The notes: a model not told the origin generated them from the letters alone. A DNA stretch of 54,130 nt from Caballeronia mineralivorans PML1(12) (GCF_001028175.1 NZ_AEJF01000148.1:1-54130), one strand, 5' to 3'. Shown: positions 42,584-51,279, counted from the stretch's first letter. Translations and numbers: made by a program.

Positions 42584-43423
42584 TCAATGCGACATCAATA
42601 CAGGCACCGTCATGGACTCCAGCATGCTGCGCGTCGCACCGCCCATCACGAGTTCCTGCCAGCGCGAGTGGCCATACGCGCCCATGACCACAAGGTCGGC
42701 ACCCAGGTCTGACGCGCGCGAAAGCAGCACGTCGCCCGGCGGCAGGTTGCCGACATCGTCGAGTGCCGCCAATTCCGCCTTGACGCCGTGCCGGGCCAGC
42801 ATGAGCGCGATGTCGGCTCCCGGAATGCGGTTATCACGCGGCTCGTCTTTGTGCTCGTTGAGTCTGACAACGGTGACGTTTTCGGCCCGCTGCAGCAGCG
42901 GCAGGGCATCGTGGACAGCACGGGCCGACTCGCGGCTGCCGTTCCACGCAACCATGATGTTCGCGCCGAGCGCGGGAAACACGCCTGTATAGGGAATGAA
43001 GAGCACAGGCCGGCCCGCGGACATCACGAGCGTTTCGGGGAAGTGATCGGCAATAAACGATTCCGGATCGTCCGGATCGTCCTGTCCGGCCACGACCAGA
43101 TCCGCGTAGCGCGCATAGCAAGGGATCGCTTCGCTCGCGGACTCATGGTGGTCGATCCATTGCCCCGTCACGCCCGCCCGCAACAATTCCGCGTGAAAGA
43201 TCCGCTCGAGTGCGCCGTGGCGCTCCAGACGGGACTGGCGGTGCGCTTCATAGTAGTCGGCCGCGCCGGCCATGACGTAGAAAGAACGCGGATCTGGAGT
43301 GAACGCTGAGAACACGCCGGTCAGGTGTGCATCGAATTGCCTGGCAAGACGCACCGCATATTCGAGGCGCGGATGGGCACGCGCGCTCATGTCGAGTTGA
43401 ACGACAATGCTCTTGTAGCTCAT
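42584..43423 (-). CDS. Tandem-domain universal stress protein
   Basis: A 279-residue protein with two Usp domains: residues 1-145 (SYKSIVVQLDMSARAHPRLEYAVRLARQ) and about 150-279 (NIMVAWNGSRESARAVHDALPLL...MGAYGHSRWQELVMGGATRSML). Only the second keeps the ATP-binding loop, so the first may be structural. First gene of a two-Usp operon; an FNR-like site at 43553 lies 130 bases upstream. Confidence 0.9.
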   Translation of the reverse strand: MSYKSIVVQLDMSARAHPRLEYAVRLARQFDAHLTGVFSAFTPDPRSFYVMAGAADYYEAHRQSRLERHGALERIFHAELLRAGVTGQWIDHHESASEAIPCYARYADLVVAGQDDPDDPESFIADHFPETLVMSAGRPVLFIPYTGVFPALGANIMVAWNGSRESARAVHDALPLLQRAENVTVVRLNEHKDEPRDNRIPGADIALMLARHGVKAELAALDDVGNLPPGDVLLSRASDLGADLVVMGAYGHSRWQELVMGGATRSMLESMTVPVLMSH

Positions 43424-43552
43424 CGCAATTGCTCCGTTAGTGGGCTAGGGGGCTAGTGAGTCTGTGACTGAGTGAGCAACCGGCGTTGGTCCAGAATCGG
43501 TCGAGATCCGCGGGCGCTTACAAAAAGTCTATGACTTCGTGCTCTTTTTCCG

Positions 43553-43566
43553 TTGACGCAGATCAA
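43553..43566. promoter_or_regulatory. FNR-like site on the Usp side
   Basis: TTGACGCAGATCAA, one mismatch to the FNR consensus; 130 bases upstream of the tandem Usp start. Confidence 0.55.
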
Positions 43567-43651
43567 GCAACTGCACGCCGGCGCATCTTGAGCGGACCGC
43601 CGCCATTTTCCATTCTCACCAGGCAGACATCTTCGTCCATGCCCCTATCGG

Positions 43652-43665
43652 TTGATATAGGTCAA
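43652..43665. promoter_or_regulatory. FNR-like site on the alcohol dehydrogenase side
   Basis: TTGATATAGGTCAA, one mismatch to consensus. A TAAAGT element at 43687-43692 is at the right distance for a class II (-41.5) promoter, giving a start near 43700 and a 38-base leader before the ATG at 43738. Confidence 0.65.
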
Positions 43666-43737
43666 CCGCGCCGCCGTCCGCGAGCCTAAAGTTTTGTCGT
43701 GGAAGCCCCCTTTTCCCCCGACAAATGGAGATTGACG

Positions 43738-44775
43738 ATGAAGGCACTCGTGTATCACGGACCCGGCAGCAAATCTCTCGACGAACGGCCGATGCCGAAG
43801 CTCATGTCGGCCACGGACGCCATCGTCAGAGTCACGCGCACGACGATTTGCGGTACCGACCTGCACATCCTGAAAGGTGACGTGCCAACTTGCGAACCGG
43901 GCCGCATCCTGGGACACGAGGGCGTCGGCGTCATCGAGCAAGTGGGGGCAGCGGTTTCGACGTTCAAACCCGGCGACCACGTCCTTATTTCTTGCATCAC
44001 GTCGTGCGGAAAATGTGACTACTGCCGCCGTGGCATGTACTCCCATTGCACGACAGGTGGCTGGATCCTCGGCAACCGGATCGATGGCACGCAAGCCGAA
44101 TATGTGCGTATTCCGCACGCGGAAACGAGCCTGTATCCCATCCCCGCCGGTGCTGACGAAGAAGCACTGGTCATGCTGTCGGACATTCTTCCGACCGGTT
44201 TCGAGTGCGGCGTGCTGAACGGGAAAGTGCAGCCCGGCAGCACGGTCGCCATTGTGGGCTCGGGTCCTATTGGACTTGCCGCATTGCTCACGGCGCAGTT
44301 CTACGCACCGGCGCAAATCATCATGATCGACCGCGATGCGAACCGGCTGGAAGTGGCGCGAACCTTCGGTGCGACGGCGTGCGTGAACAATTCGAGTGGC
44401 GATCCAGTCGCCGAGATCATGAAGCTGACCGGCAACATAGGCGTGGATTGCGCGATCGAAGCGGTTGGCGTGCCGGCCAGCTTCGAGTTATGCGAATCGA
44501 TCATTGCGCCCGGGGGCACTATCGCCAATGTCGGCGTGCATGGCGTGAAAGTCGATCTGCATATGGAATGCCTGTGGGACCGCAACATCTCGATTACGAC
44601 ACGGCTGGTCGATACCGTCAGCACGCCCATGCTGCTCAAGACCGTGCGTTCCGGGCGCCTGGAAGCGGGCAAGCTCATCACGCACCGGTTCGGCCTGAAC
44701 GACGTCATCAAGGCCTACGACACCTTCGCTCAGGCCGCCGATACGCATGCGCTGAAGGTGATCATCGAGGCGTAA
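43738..44775 (+). CDS. Zinc-dependent alcohol dehydrogenase
   Basis: A 345-residue medium-chain dehydrogenase. Catalytic zinc ligands are Cys38, His60 and Glu61 (GHE motif) with a later residue. The structural zinc site is complete (Cys90, Cys93, Cys96, Cys104). The NAD-binding fold carries GSGPIGLAALLTAQF and an acidic residue after it (MIDRD), which favours NAD over NADP. An ATG at 43699 is also open, but ATG 43738 follows AATGGAG. Likely fermentative or redox-balancing role under low oxygen, given the FNR-like site. Confidence 0.92.
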   Translation: MKALVYHGPGSKSLDERPMPKLMSATDAIVRVTRTTICGTDLHILKGDVPTCEPGRILGHEGVGVIEQVGAAVSTFKPGDHVLISCITSCGKCDYCRRGMYSHCTTGGWILGNRIDGTQAEYVRIPHAETSLYPIPAGADEEALVMLSDILPTGFECGVLNGKVQPGSTVAIVGSGPIGLAALLTAQFYAPAQIIMIDRDANRLEVARTFGATACVNNSSGDPVAEIMKLTGNIGVDCAIEAVGVPASFELCESIIAPGGTIANVGVHGVKVDLHMECLWDRNISITTRLVDTVSTPMLLKTVRSGRLEAGKLITHRFGLNDVIKAYDTFAQAADTHALKVIIEA

Positions 44776-44881
44776 AGAAGCTGATGGTGTCCCGTCCGTG
44801 CCGGCTTCCATGCGGCACGGCGGATAGTTGGCGGTACTAACACGGGGCGGCCGTCCGGTCGTAGAGTAAGGGAGACACGAC

Positions 44882-45118
44882 ATGGCACTCACGGGTCAAG
44901 TGACTGGGGACGACTGGACCGTTTCCACCCAGACCTTCCCGGTCGACGGCGGCTTTGGCTGCGAAGTGTACGTTGGCCACGGCGGCGCGGGTGGTGAATT
45001 CAAGCATCGATTCCGGCACTCGGAAATCTTCGTAACCGAGTCCGAGACGGTGCTCGATGGCTTGCGCGAGGGCATGGTATGGATCCAGCTCAAGCGCTCG
45101 GAAACGATTCATCTGTAG
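44882..45118 (+). CDS. Small conserved-looking protein of unknown function
   Basis: A 78-residue acidic protein with a good ribosome site (AAGGGAGACACGAC) before the ATG. It is rich in Gly and aromatic residues (FPVDGGFGCEVYVGHGGAGGEFKHRF) and has no membrane segment. I recognise no family. The last 29 bases overlap the end of the convergent kinase gene. It probably belongs to the low-oxygen set by position. Confidence 0.6.
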   Translation: MALTGQVTGDDWTVSTQTFPVDGGFGCEVYVGHGGAGGEFKHRFRHSEIFVTESETVLDGLREGMVWIQLKRSETIHL

Positions 45119-46286
45119 CCCGGCGTGCAAGAGAGGCGTCTTGGTTGCCGTCGTCTTTTGCTTTGACCACTTCGATGGGTAACCGGACGTCGATTCGAAA
45201 TCCATCGCCAGGCGCGCTGTCGAAGGCGATCTTCCCGCGCAACTGACGCACCCGCTCCTGCATGCCGAGCAATCCGAAATTCTCGTTGCTTTGGTGACCG
45301 TCCAGCGTGGTCCCTTTTCCGTCATCCTCGACGTGCAGCCGGAATTCATTTTGCGCGAGCCGCATTTCGACGCGTACCTGGGTGGCTTCCGCGTGACGCG
45401 TTACGTTGGTCAGTGCTTCCTGCACCACTCGAAAAATTGCGGTTGCGGCCGTTGCCGATAACGGCAGTTGATCCGCCGTGTTTTGCACGGTGACAACGAG
45501 GCCGTAGCGGTTACGGAATTCCGCAGCGAGCCACTCGAGCGCGGCGCCCAGGCCCAGATCGTCGAGCATGGGCGGACGCAGACCTCCGGCAATGCGCCGT
45601 GCCGAGGCGATGATCGAATCGATTTGAGCCTGCAACGCGATCGTCTGCGAGATGGCGTGACACGCGGTCCCGTCGTCGCCCTCCGCGGGCTGATCCAGCA
45701 AAGCGACGTCCATCTTGAGTGCGACCAGTTGCTGGCCGAGATCGTCGTGAAGCTCGCGCGCGATCCGGGTTCTTTCTTCCTCGCGTGCGCTCTGCACGTG
45801 CGAGGACAACGCGCTGGCGTGCTGAAGCTCAATCAGCCGCAGGCGATCGGTCATATCGCGCGTCACTTTGGCGAAACCGTGAAGCGCGCCGTCTGGTGCG
45901 CGGATAGCGGTGATCGTTACGTTTGCCCAAAACCGCGAGCCGTCCTTGCGCATGCGCCAGCCTTCGTCTTCGATGCGACCTTCCGATGCGGCAAGCGCCA
46001 GTTCCGCGTGCGGCTTGCCGATCGTAACATCTTCAGGTGTATAGAACACCGAAAAGTGCTGTCCGACGATTTCCCCGGCAACGTAGCCTTTGATACTTTG
46101 CGCGCCGCGGTTCCAACTCACGACACGCCCGTCAGGATCCAGCATGAAGATGGCGTAGTCCTGTACCGCGTCGACCAGCAGCCTGAAATGGATATCGCTC
46201 AACGTATGCGGGAAGGCCTTGCTTGCCAGTTCGTCGCTCGCTGGCGCGCTACCGGGCTGAGGTGAAGAGAATGGATCGCCTGGCAC
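45090..46286 (-). CDS. Soluble PAS sensor histidine kinase (HisKA_3 type)
   Basis: A 398-residue kinase without membrane helices, so it senses a cytoplasmic signal. PAS domain at about residues 35-150 (FRLLVDAVQDYAIFMLDPDGRVVSWNRGAQSIKGY), DHp helix with His180 in RELHDDLGQQLVALKMD, then the HATPase domain (FRVVQEALTNVTRHAEATQ). The GTG at 46286 has GGGAGAA upstream; a longer frame to 46367 exists. It has no adjacent response regulator and could share the NarL-type regulator at 39376. The PAS type resembles those of the oxygen/redox FixL-like group, but no heme-binding His was confirmed. Confidence 0.88.
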   Translation of the reverse strand: MPGDPFSSPQPGSAPASDELASKAFPHTLSDIHFRLLVDAVQDYAIFMLDPDGRVVSWNRGAQSIKGYVAGEIVGQHFSVFYTPEDVTIGKPHAELALAASEGRIEDEGWRMRKDGSRFWANVTITAIRAPDGALHGFAKVTRDMTDRLRLIELQHASALSSHVQSAREEERTRIARELHDDLGQQLVALKMDVALLDQPAEGDDGTACHAISQTIALQAQIDSIIASARRIAGGLRPPMLDDLGLGAALEWLAAEFRNRYGLVVTVQNTADQLPLSATAATAIFRVVQEALTNVTRHAEATQVRVEMRLAQNEFRLHVEDDGKGTTLDGHQSNENFGLLGMQERVRQLRGKIAFDSAPGDGFRIDVRLPIEVVKAKDDGNQDASLARRATDESFPSA

Positions 46287-46594
46287 GTGGTTCTCCCGCT
46301 CGGATTGCTCGTATCGGTTGTTAAACAGCCGGCCCGCCCGCGCGACGCGCGGACTGGCTGAGAGCATGTTCGCCCGGGATCAATTGTATACGGCGGGGTA
46401 CGCCGGGTGGCCAGCCGGGAACGGGCTTGGCACCGATGTGGAAAGCGGACGGTGCTGCTCTCTCGAAAGGCGCAATACGCCGCACCCTTGTTATGCCGGT
46501 TTTCTGATCCACGTCATGGCGCAACGCCGGCGGCATTCGGACAATCCCGAGACGGAAAAACGCATTCGCGACCGGAAAAAACAGGGGAACATTG
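46287..46594. other. 308-base divergent intergenic region
   Basis: Between the soluble kinase (minus) and the OmpW-like gene (plus). No FNR-like full site, repeat or gene was found; only a short ATCAATTGTATAC stretch near 46380 resembles a half site. Confidence 0.4.
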
Positions 46595-47209
46595 GTGAGA
46601 AAACATTCATTATTTGCAGCGGCTTTGTTGAGCGCGGCGTTGTCGGCGGCATGCCTGCCGGCGCGGGCCGACCAAGGCGACATCCTCGCGCGAGTCAGGG
46701 CAATCAGCATCGAGCCCGAAGTCTCCGCGGGCGGCACGCTTGGAACCATCGGGACAGGGGTCAAGAACACAATCGTCCCCGAACTCGATTTTGTCTATAT
46801 GGTGCGCCCGAGCATTGGTATTGAGTTGATTCTCGCCACGTCGCGTCATCAGGTGAGCTCGAACAGCGGGGCGCTTGGCGGCGTGAACGTCCTGCCCCCC
46901 ACGCTCTTGCTTCAGTACTATTTCAACGCTGCGGGGAAGGTACGCCCTTATGTCGGCGCAGGCGTGAACTACACGCTGTTCTACAACAACGGGCTTCACG
47001 CCGGAGATACGCCCGTATCGATCAAGAACTCAAGTTTCGGGCCAGCCCTGCAAGCGGGCGTAGACGTGCAGGTTGCCCACAATCTGTTTCTCAACTTCGA
47101 CGTCAAGAAAATCTGGATGCGCACCAGCGCGTCGGCGGACGGTGTCTCCCTCGGGTCGCTCAAGATCGACCCGCTGGTAGTCGGCGTTGGCGTGGGGATG
47201 CGTTTCTAA
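46595..47209 (+). CDS. OmpW-family outer membrane protein
   Basis: A 204-residue protein with a signal peptide (cleaved near ARA-DQ, about residue 25) and an eight-strand beta-barrel pattern. Family features are VPELDFVYMVRPSIGIELILATSRHQV, LPPTLLLQYYFNAAGKVRPYVGAGVNYTLFY, and the C-terminal VGVGVGMRF ending in Phe, needed for barrel assembly. GTG at 46595 or TTG at 46592 may start it; AGGGG lies upstream. OmpW porins are often induced under low oxygen, which suits its neighbours. Confidence 0.9.
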   Translation: MRKHSLFAAALLSAALSAACLPARADQGDILARVRAISIEPEVSAGGTLGTIGTGVKNTIVPELDFVYMVRPSIGIELILATSRHQVSSNSGALGGVNVLPPTLLLQYYFNAAGKVRPYVGAGVNYTLFYNNGLHAGDTPVSIKNSSFGPALQAGVDVQVAHNLFLNFDVKKIWMRTSASADGVSLGSLKIDPLVVGVGVGMRF

Positions 47210-47247
47210 TCGTGGTTGCTCTGTTGGCGGGGTGAACGGGGGCACGG

Positions 47248-47261
47248 TTGATCTGAGTCAA
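47248..47261. promoter_or_regulatory. FNR-like site upstream of the CBS-BON gene
   Basis: TTGATCTGAGTCAA, one mismatch to consensus, with a -10-like TAGCAT at 47283-47288 at the right distance. The predicted start is near 47296. Confidence 0.65.
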
Positions 47262-47366
47262 GTCCGGGGTGCGATCCTTCACTAGCATTCCTACTGTAGG
47301 CGAGTCCTGGTGAGGGAGGGTCAATCCTTTTTCAAGCGTTCGCCCGATCACATTGAGGAGAAGCGT

Positions 47367-48059
47367 ATGCGAGCAGTCGATATCATGACCAGAACGGTCA
47401 TCACCGTGGGACCCGGGACGACGGTGCGAGAGGCAGCCCGTCTATTAGCGGACAATCACATCAGCGGTGCGCCGGTAGTGGACGACGAGGGCCGGCTGCT
47501 CGGCATGCTCACCGAGGGCGACTTGCTCCATAGAACCGAGATCGGAACAGAAGCCCGGCGACGCTCGTGGTGGCTCGAGTTATTTTCGTCGACTCAGGAT
47601 CTTGCCGCGACCTATATCAAGGAGAACGCGCGGTTGGTGAGGGACGTCATGACACCCGAGGTGATTACCGTGAAAGAGACAACGCCGGTGCGTGAAATAG
47701 CCGATCTTCTGGAGCGGCATCGAATCAAGCGCGTTCCGGTGCTCTACGACGGAGAGCTTCTTGGAATCGTTAGCAGGGCGAATCTGGTGAAGGCCTTGGC
47801 GAGCGCGCCGAAGGAAGCGGGTGTGAAACTGGTGGCCGCCGATCAGTCCATCCGCGAGGCGGTTCTTGGAGAACTTAGCGGTCACCGCTGGGCCGTGCCC
47901 GCCGAGAACGTCATTGTGAATGAAGGCACGGTTCATCTATGGGGCGTTGTCACCTCGCCCGAGCAAGCGCGTGCCATGTGCATTGCTGCGGAAAGAGTGC
48001 AGGGCGTCAAGGGCGTGGAAGACCATACCGATGCTCCGGTGATGATTCCCGCGATGTAA
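47367..48059 (+). CDS. CBS-domain pair with C-terminal BON domain
   Basis: A 230-residue cytoplasmic protein. Two CBS domains (about 1-70: MRAVDIMTRTVITVGPGTTVREAARLL; about 90-150: VRDVMTPEVITVKETTPVREIADLL) would bind adenine nucleotides. A BON domain (about 160-225: SIREAVLGELSG...VNEGTVHLWGVV) follows. GAGGAGAAG precedes the ATG. It could sense energy charge. An FNR-like site lies 106 bases upstream, so it belongs with the low-oxygen genes. Confidence 0.92.
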   Translation: MRAVDIMTRTVITVGPGTTVREAARLLADNHISGAPVVDDEGRLLGMLTEGDLLHRTEIGTEARRRSWWLELFSSTQDLAATYIKENARLVRDVMTPEVITVKETTPVREIADLLERHRIKRVPVLYDGELLGIVSRANLVKALASAPKEAGVKLVAADQSIREAVLGELSGHRWAVPAENVIVNEGTVHLWGVVTSPEQARAMCIAAERVQGVKGVEDHTDAPVMIPAM

Positions 48060-48580
48060 TCGTCGATGAAATCCGGCGGCGTGAAGCGGCGGGTACCCGA
48101 CCCATAAGCCGACTGCAGAAATGGCCGTGACGGCTCACACTTTCTTTACGCGGCTGTAATCAACCGCGTGGCTTCGCAACGAAGCCACTTTGCTTGAAGC
48201 ACCGCACGCCTGACATCTCCACTCAATCCCCCCCAACCGGAATGGTCAATGACATTTCTTAAGCCTGCGCTCAAGAAACTGCGCTATTCCGCCCCGGAGC
48301 CTTGATTGAAAGTTTCTTTTGTAGCTGCAAACTGGCTGTCAAAGAAGTGTCTGGTGGCGATATGCGCGGAAGCGCACAGAGTCATTTGGGTCGGGGGCCA
48401 TACTCTGTTTGGTACCGCAGAAACGTCTTCACCTGACTTCCAAGAGCGGTATTTCTGCACGTCCTTCACAAGCCCCAGCTCTACGAGCAGTCGGGGAATA
48501 GATCGCTCACAACATCAGGTCGACATCGGGGAGCCGCGCCGCCGCACGGAAAGCAGCGTTTACTCAATCAGGTGCCACCG
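48060..48580. other. 521-base intergenic region
   Basis: Contains the hairpin terminator after the CBS gene (48168-48188). The rest (48190-48580) has a small open frame (48306-48611) with no family features. Promoter elements of the FecR operon were not recognised. Confidence 0.5.
48168..48188 (+). terminator. Hairpin terminator after the CBS-BON gene
   Basis: A perfect 9-bp stem GTGGCTTCG (48168-48176) / CGAAGCCAC (48180-48188) with a 3-base loop, followed by TTTGCTT. It lies 109 bases after the stop codon. Confidence 0.6.
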
Positions 48581-49048
48581 ATGCGTCTTCAAACCATGCA
48601 ATATGCCTTGATTCTTGCCTGCGGGTGCATGGTTGTCGCCGATGCACTTGCTGCCGATGCTGCCGGCGTCGTCAAGACCCTCAAGGGCACAGTGCAGGTC
48701 GAGCGGGCTGGAACAAGTTCGGGCGCGGCCATCGGCAGCGAGGTTTATGGCAGCGATCGCATAGTGACCGGCCCGCAATCGTCCGTCGGTATCACACTGC
48801 GCGACAACACCCAACTCTCGGCCGGCGCCAATACCATCCTCGACCTCAACAAATTCGCGTTCAATACCACGACCCATGACGGGGTGCTCGATGCCACTGT
48901 CAAACGCGGTTCCCTGGCAGTGATTTCCGGAAAGCTGGCGAAGGCAAATCCGGATGCTGTCCGCTTCAGCACGCCGACTACCACGCTGGGCGTGCGCGGC
49001 ACTGCATTTATCATCGAAGTCGGCGGTAACGGGGAGGGTGCGCGTTGA
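48581..49048 (+). CDS. FecR-domain periplasmic protein
   Basis: A 155-residue protein with a signal peptide (cleaved near residue 25, LAADA). The FecR-like beta-rich domain contains VKTLKGTVQVERAG, GSEVYGSDRIVTGPQSSVGITLRDNTQLSAGANT and the final TTTLGVRGTAFIIEV. Such domains carry surface signals through the periplasm. It lacks the anti-sigma part of true FecR. First of three genes; its stop overlaps the TTG start of the OmpA-like gene. Confidence 0.85.
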   Translation: MRLQTMQYALILACGCMVVADALAADAAGVVKTLKGTVQVERAGTSSGAAIGSEVYGSDRIVTGPQSSVGITLRDNTQLSAGANTILDLNKFAFNTTTHDGVLDATVKRGSLAVISGKLAKANPDAVRFSTPTTTLGVRGTAFIIEVGGNGEGAR

Positions 49049-49662
49049 ATGCCTTCATCCGACGTTACGGCCAAGCATCTGCAGCGGCATTCGTCATGCT
49101 GGCTGTCCTGTCCGGGTGCAGCACGCCCTCGGACAGAATTATTTTATTGCCCGATCCGGAAGGCAAGGTCGGAGCGGTCATTGTCCACAGCGCCACCGGA
49201 GAGCAAACAATAAACAAGGCTTTCGCTGGCGTGGACGTCACGAAGGGCGGTGCCATCGAAAAAACGATGGATAGCCAATCCAGTGTGGAGAAACGATATG
49301 CCGAGCTACTCGCGGCCCGGCCTCCTCGCCCCATGACATTTACGATTTTCTTTCTCTTCGACTCTGCCACCGACCTGGCCCCCGAGTCGTTCGCCACGGT
49401 TAAACAGCTAAAAGCGGTCCTGGCTACCTGGCCTGCGCCACAGCTCGTGGTAGTCGGTCACACCGATCTGGCGGGCTCGCAGGACTTCGACGACAGACTG
49501 TCCAGGCGGCGAGCGGAGACTGTGGCAGCGTTCCTGATCAAGCAAGGGATTCCTGCTCAACAAATAGAGACTGCTGCCCGTGGCAAGCGCGAGCCACTGG
49601 TCCGCACGGCAGATGGTGTTCCCAATCACATGAACCGGCGCGTAGTCATCACAATCCAATGA
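49045..49662 (+). CDS. OmpA-like lipoprotein (peptidoglycan-binding)
   Basis: A 205-residue protein with a lipoprotein signal (VLSGCS, Cys about residue 25), a short middle region with PDPEGKVGAVIVHSATGEQTINKAF, and a C-terminal OmpA domain (about 95-205). The OmpA domain contains FDSATDLAPES, VVGHTDLAGSQDFDDRLSRRRAETVAAFL and the final HMNRRVVITIQ. The Asp and Arg of the peptidoglycan clamp are in GHTD and RRRA. Starts at TTG (49045) overlapping the FecR stop. It probably anchors the module to the cell wall. Confidence 0.85.
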   Translation: MNAFIRRYGQASAAAFVMLAVLSGCSTPSDRIILLPDPEGKVGAVIVHSATGEQTINKAFAGVDVTKGGAIEKTMDSQSSVEKRYAELLAARPPRPMTFTIFFLFDSATDLAPESFATVKQLKAVLATWPAPQLVVVGHTDLAGSQDFDDRLSRRRAETVAAFLIKQGIPAQQIETAARGKREPLVRTADGVPNHMNRRVVITIQ

Positions 49663-49685
49663 CCCGCGCCAGTCATCGACGCTGA

Positions 49686-51185
49686 ATGGCCTTTCCTTTG
49701 ATGAAACGCTATTACGACCCATGGCTTGCCCGGATCAGGAGTCTGCTGAAGGCGGGCCGGGGGCGTCCGGTGGCACTGGTGGTGTTGTTCGGCCTGAGCC
49801 TGGTCAACCTGTCCAGCGAATGGCCGAGCGACATAGCGCGTCCGGCTTTCGTGGGCGCGCTTGACGAGGCGCTTCCTGACTCCTTTAAAACGGCCCGGCA
49901 AATTCTGTTCGACCAGTATCAACGTCGCTTCCCGCGCAAGCCGACCGCTCAGCCCGTGACCATTGTCGAGATTGATGAGGAGACGCTGGCGACCGTCGGT
50001 CAATGGCCCTGGCCGCGAAATCGACTCGCGAGCCTGATCGATGCCATTGCGGCACTGAAACCGCTGGTTATCGGTCTCGACATTTACATGCCGGAGCCGG
50101 ATCAGACCTCTCCCGACAAGGTGGCTGGCAATCTGCCGGAAACGGCTGCGGCCCTGGCCGAAGGCTTGCGGGCCCTTCCCAGTCACGAAGCCATTCTCGC
50201 CAGCTCGTTGCGTGCAGCGCCGACCATACTGGGTGCCGCGGCGCTCGATCATCCCACCTTCACCACCAGCACCGATCTGCGAAGCGCGCCGATCCTCGTA
50301 CATGGCACCGACCCGCTGGGCCACGTGCAACGGTTCGACTATGTGCTCGCCAGCCTGCCAGAATTGCAGGCGGCGGCCCACGGGCAGGCGATGCTGAGCG
50401 TGGCGCTCGAACAAGGCGTGGTCCGGCATATTCCTCTCATCATGGGTTTGGGGGAGAAACTGGTCCCCAGTCTGCCGATGGAAATGCTCCGCCTCGCCAC
50501 GGGTTCATCGGCGATCGACGTCTTTGCGGACGCATCGGGCGTGCAGGCGGTGGGTGTCGCGGATGTGCTGGTACCCACGCAGCCCGGCGGTGACATCTGG
50601 TTGCATTTCGCGTCCATCCGGTCGACGCTGAGCCGCTACGTGTCGGCACGCGACATCCTGCAGGGAACAGTCGATCCGGAACGGATCCGGGACAAATTGG
50701 TACTGGTCGGACTGACGGGCACCGGCGTGACTGACATGCGCACGACCGCGTTGGGGGAACTGGTGCCGGGAATCGAGATTCAAGCGCAGGTCATCGAGAC
50801 GATTTTCGAGGGACGTTTCCTGCGTCGTCCCGCCTGGCTGAAATGGGCAGAAAGCGCCTTTATCATGGCGGTCGGGCTGCTGATCATCTGGTATGTGCCC
50901 CGCACCCAATCTCGGTTTGCGGTATTTATAAGAGCCGTCCCCAAAGGTTCCACCGTTCTGGGCCTCTTCCTGCATTTGCTGAATCTTTTATGCTGCTTCT
51001 TTATTTTCGTGCGTTTCGGACTGCTGGTCGATGCGGCCTCGATTTTCATTATCCCGTCCGCAGTCATGGGCTGCTTCTTTTCATCCGCGTTGCTCCACGC
51101 CGACGAACAAACCAGAACAGAAGCCGCGCACGTCCAGGGGCGTGAAGACGAGAACGATCGTACCGGCAAGGCGCCTGGACCTTGA
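49686..51185 (+). CDS. CHASE2-domain membrane protein without an output domain
   Basis: A 499-residue protein. One N-terminal membrane helix (about residues 27-45), then a large periplasmic CHASE2 domain (about 50-385, with VTIVEIDEETLATVGQWPWPRNRLASLIDAIAALKPLVIGLDIYMPEPD and the C-terminal LVGLTGTGVTDMRTTALGELVPGIEIQAQVIETI). Three membrane helices follow (about 390-475). The usual cyclase, GGDEF or kinase domain after CHASE2 is missing: only a charged tail of about 25 residues remains. No frameshifted output domain is visible downstream. Third gene of the FecR/OmpA/CHASE2 set. Confidence 0.85.
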   Translation: MAFPLMKRYYDPWLARIRSLLKAGRGRPVALVVLFGLSLVNLSSEWPSDIARPAFVGALDEALPDSFKTARQILFDQYQRRFPRKPTAQPVTIVEIDEETLATVGQWPWPRNRLASLIDAIAALKPLVIGLDIYMPEPDQTSPDKVAGNLPETAAALAEGLRALPSHEAILASSLRAAPTILGAAALDHPTFTTSTDLRSAPILVHGTDPLGHVQRFDYVLASLPELQAAAHGQAMLSVALEQGVVRHIPLIMGLGEKLVPSLPMEMLRLATGSSAIDVFADASGVQAVGVADVLVPTQPGGDIWLHFASIRSTLSRYVSARDILQGTVDPERIRDKLVLVGLTGTGVTDMRTTALGELVPGIEIQAQVIETIFEGRFLRRPAWLKWAESAFIMAVGLLIIWYVPRTQSRFAVFIRAVPKGSTVLGLFLHLLNLLCCFFIFVRFGLLVDAASIFIIPSAVMGCFFSSALLHADEQTRTEAAHVQGREDENDRTGKAPGP

Positions 51186-51279
51186 GATAGCGGCCCGAAT
51201 CTGGTTAAACGGGTTTGCCTTTGTGGTAGCTCGAATGTAGCTCGGACGCTTTTTTTGCAAGGAATTATTGAGTTTCAAG

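Larger units (their letters stand above)
43424..43737. other. 314-base divergent regulatory region with two FNR-like sites
   Basis: Separates the minus-strand Usp operon from the plus-strand alcohol dehydrogenase and holds one FNR-like site near each gene (43553-43566 and 43652-43665). No gene inside. Confidence 0.6.

Noticed and set aside
48306..48611. A 101-codon frame before the FecR gene
   Set aside because: Starts with TTG, has no family, and overlaps the start of the FecR signal peptide.
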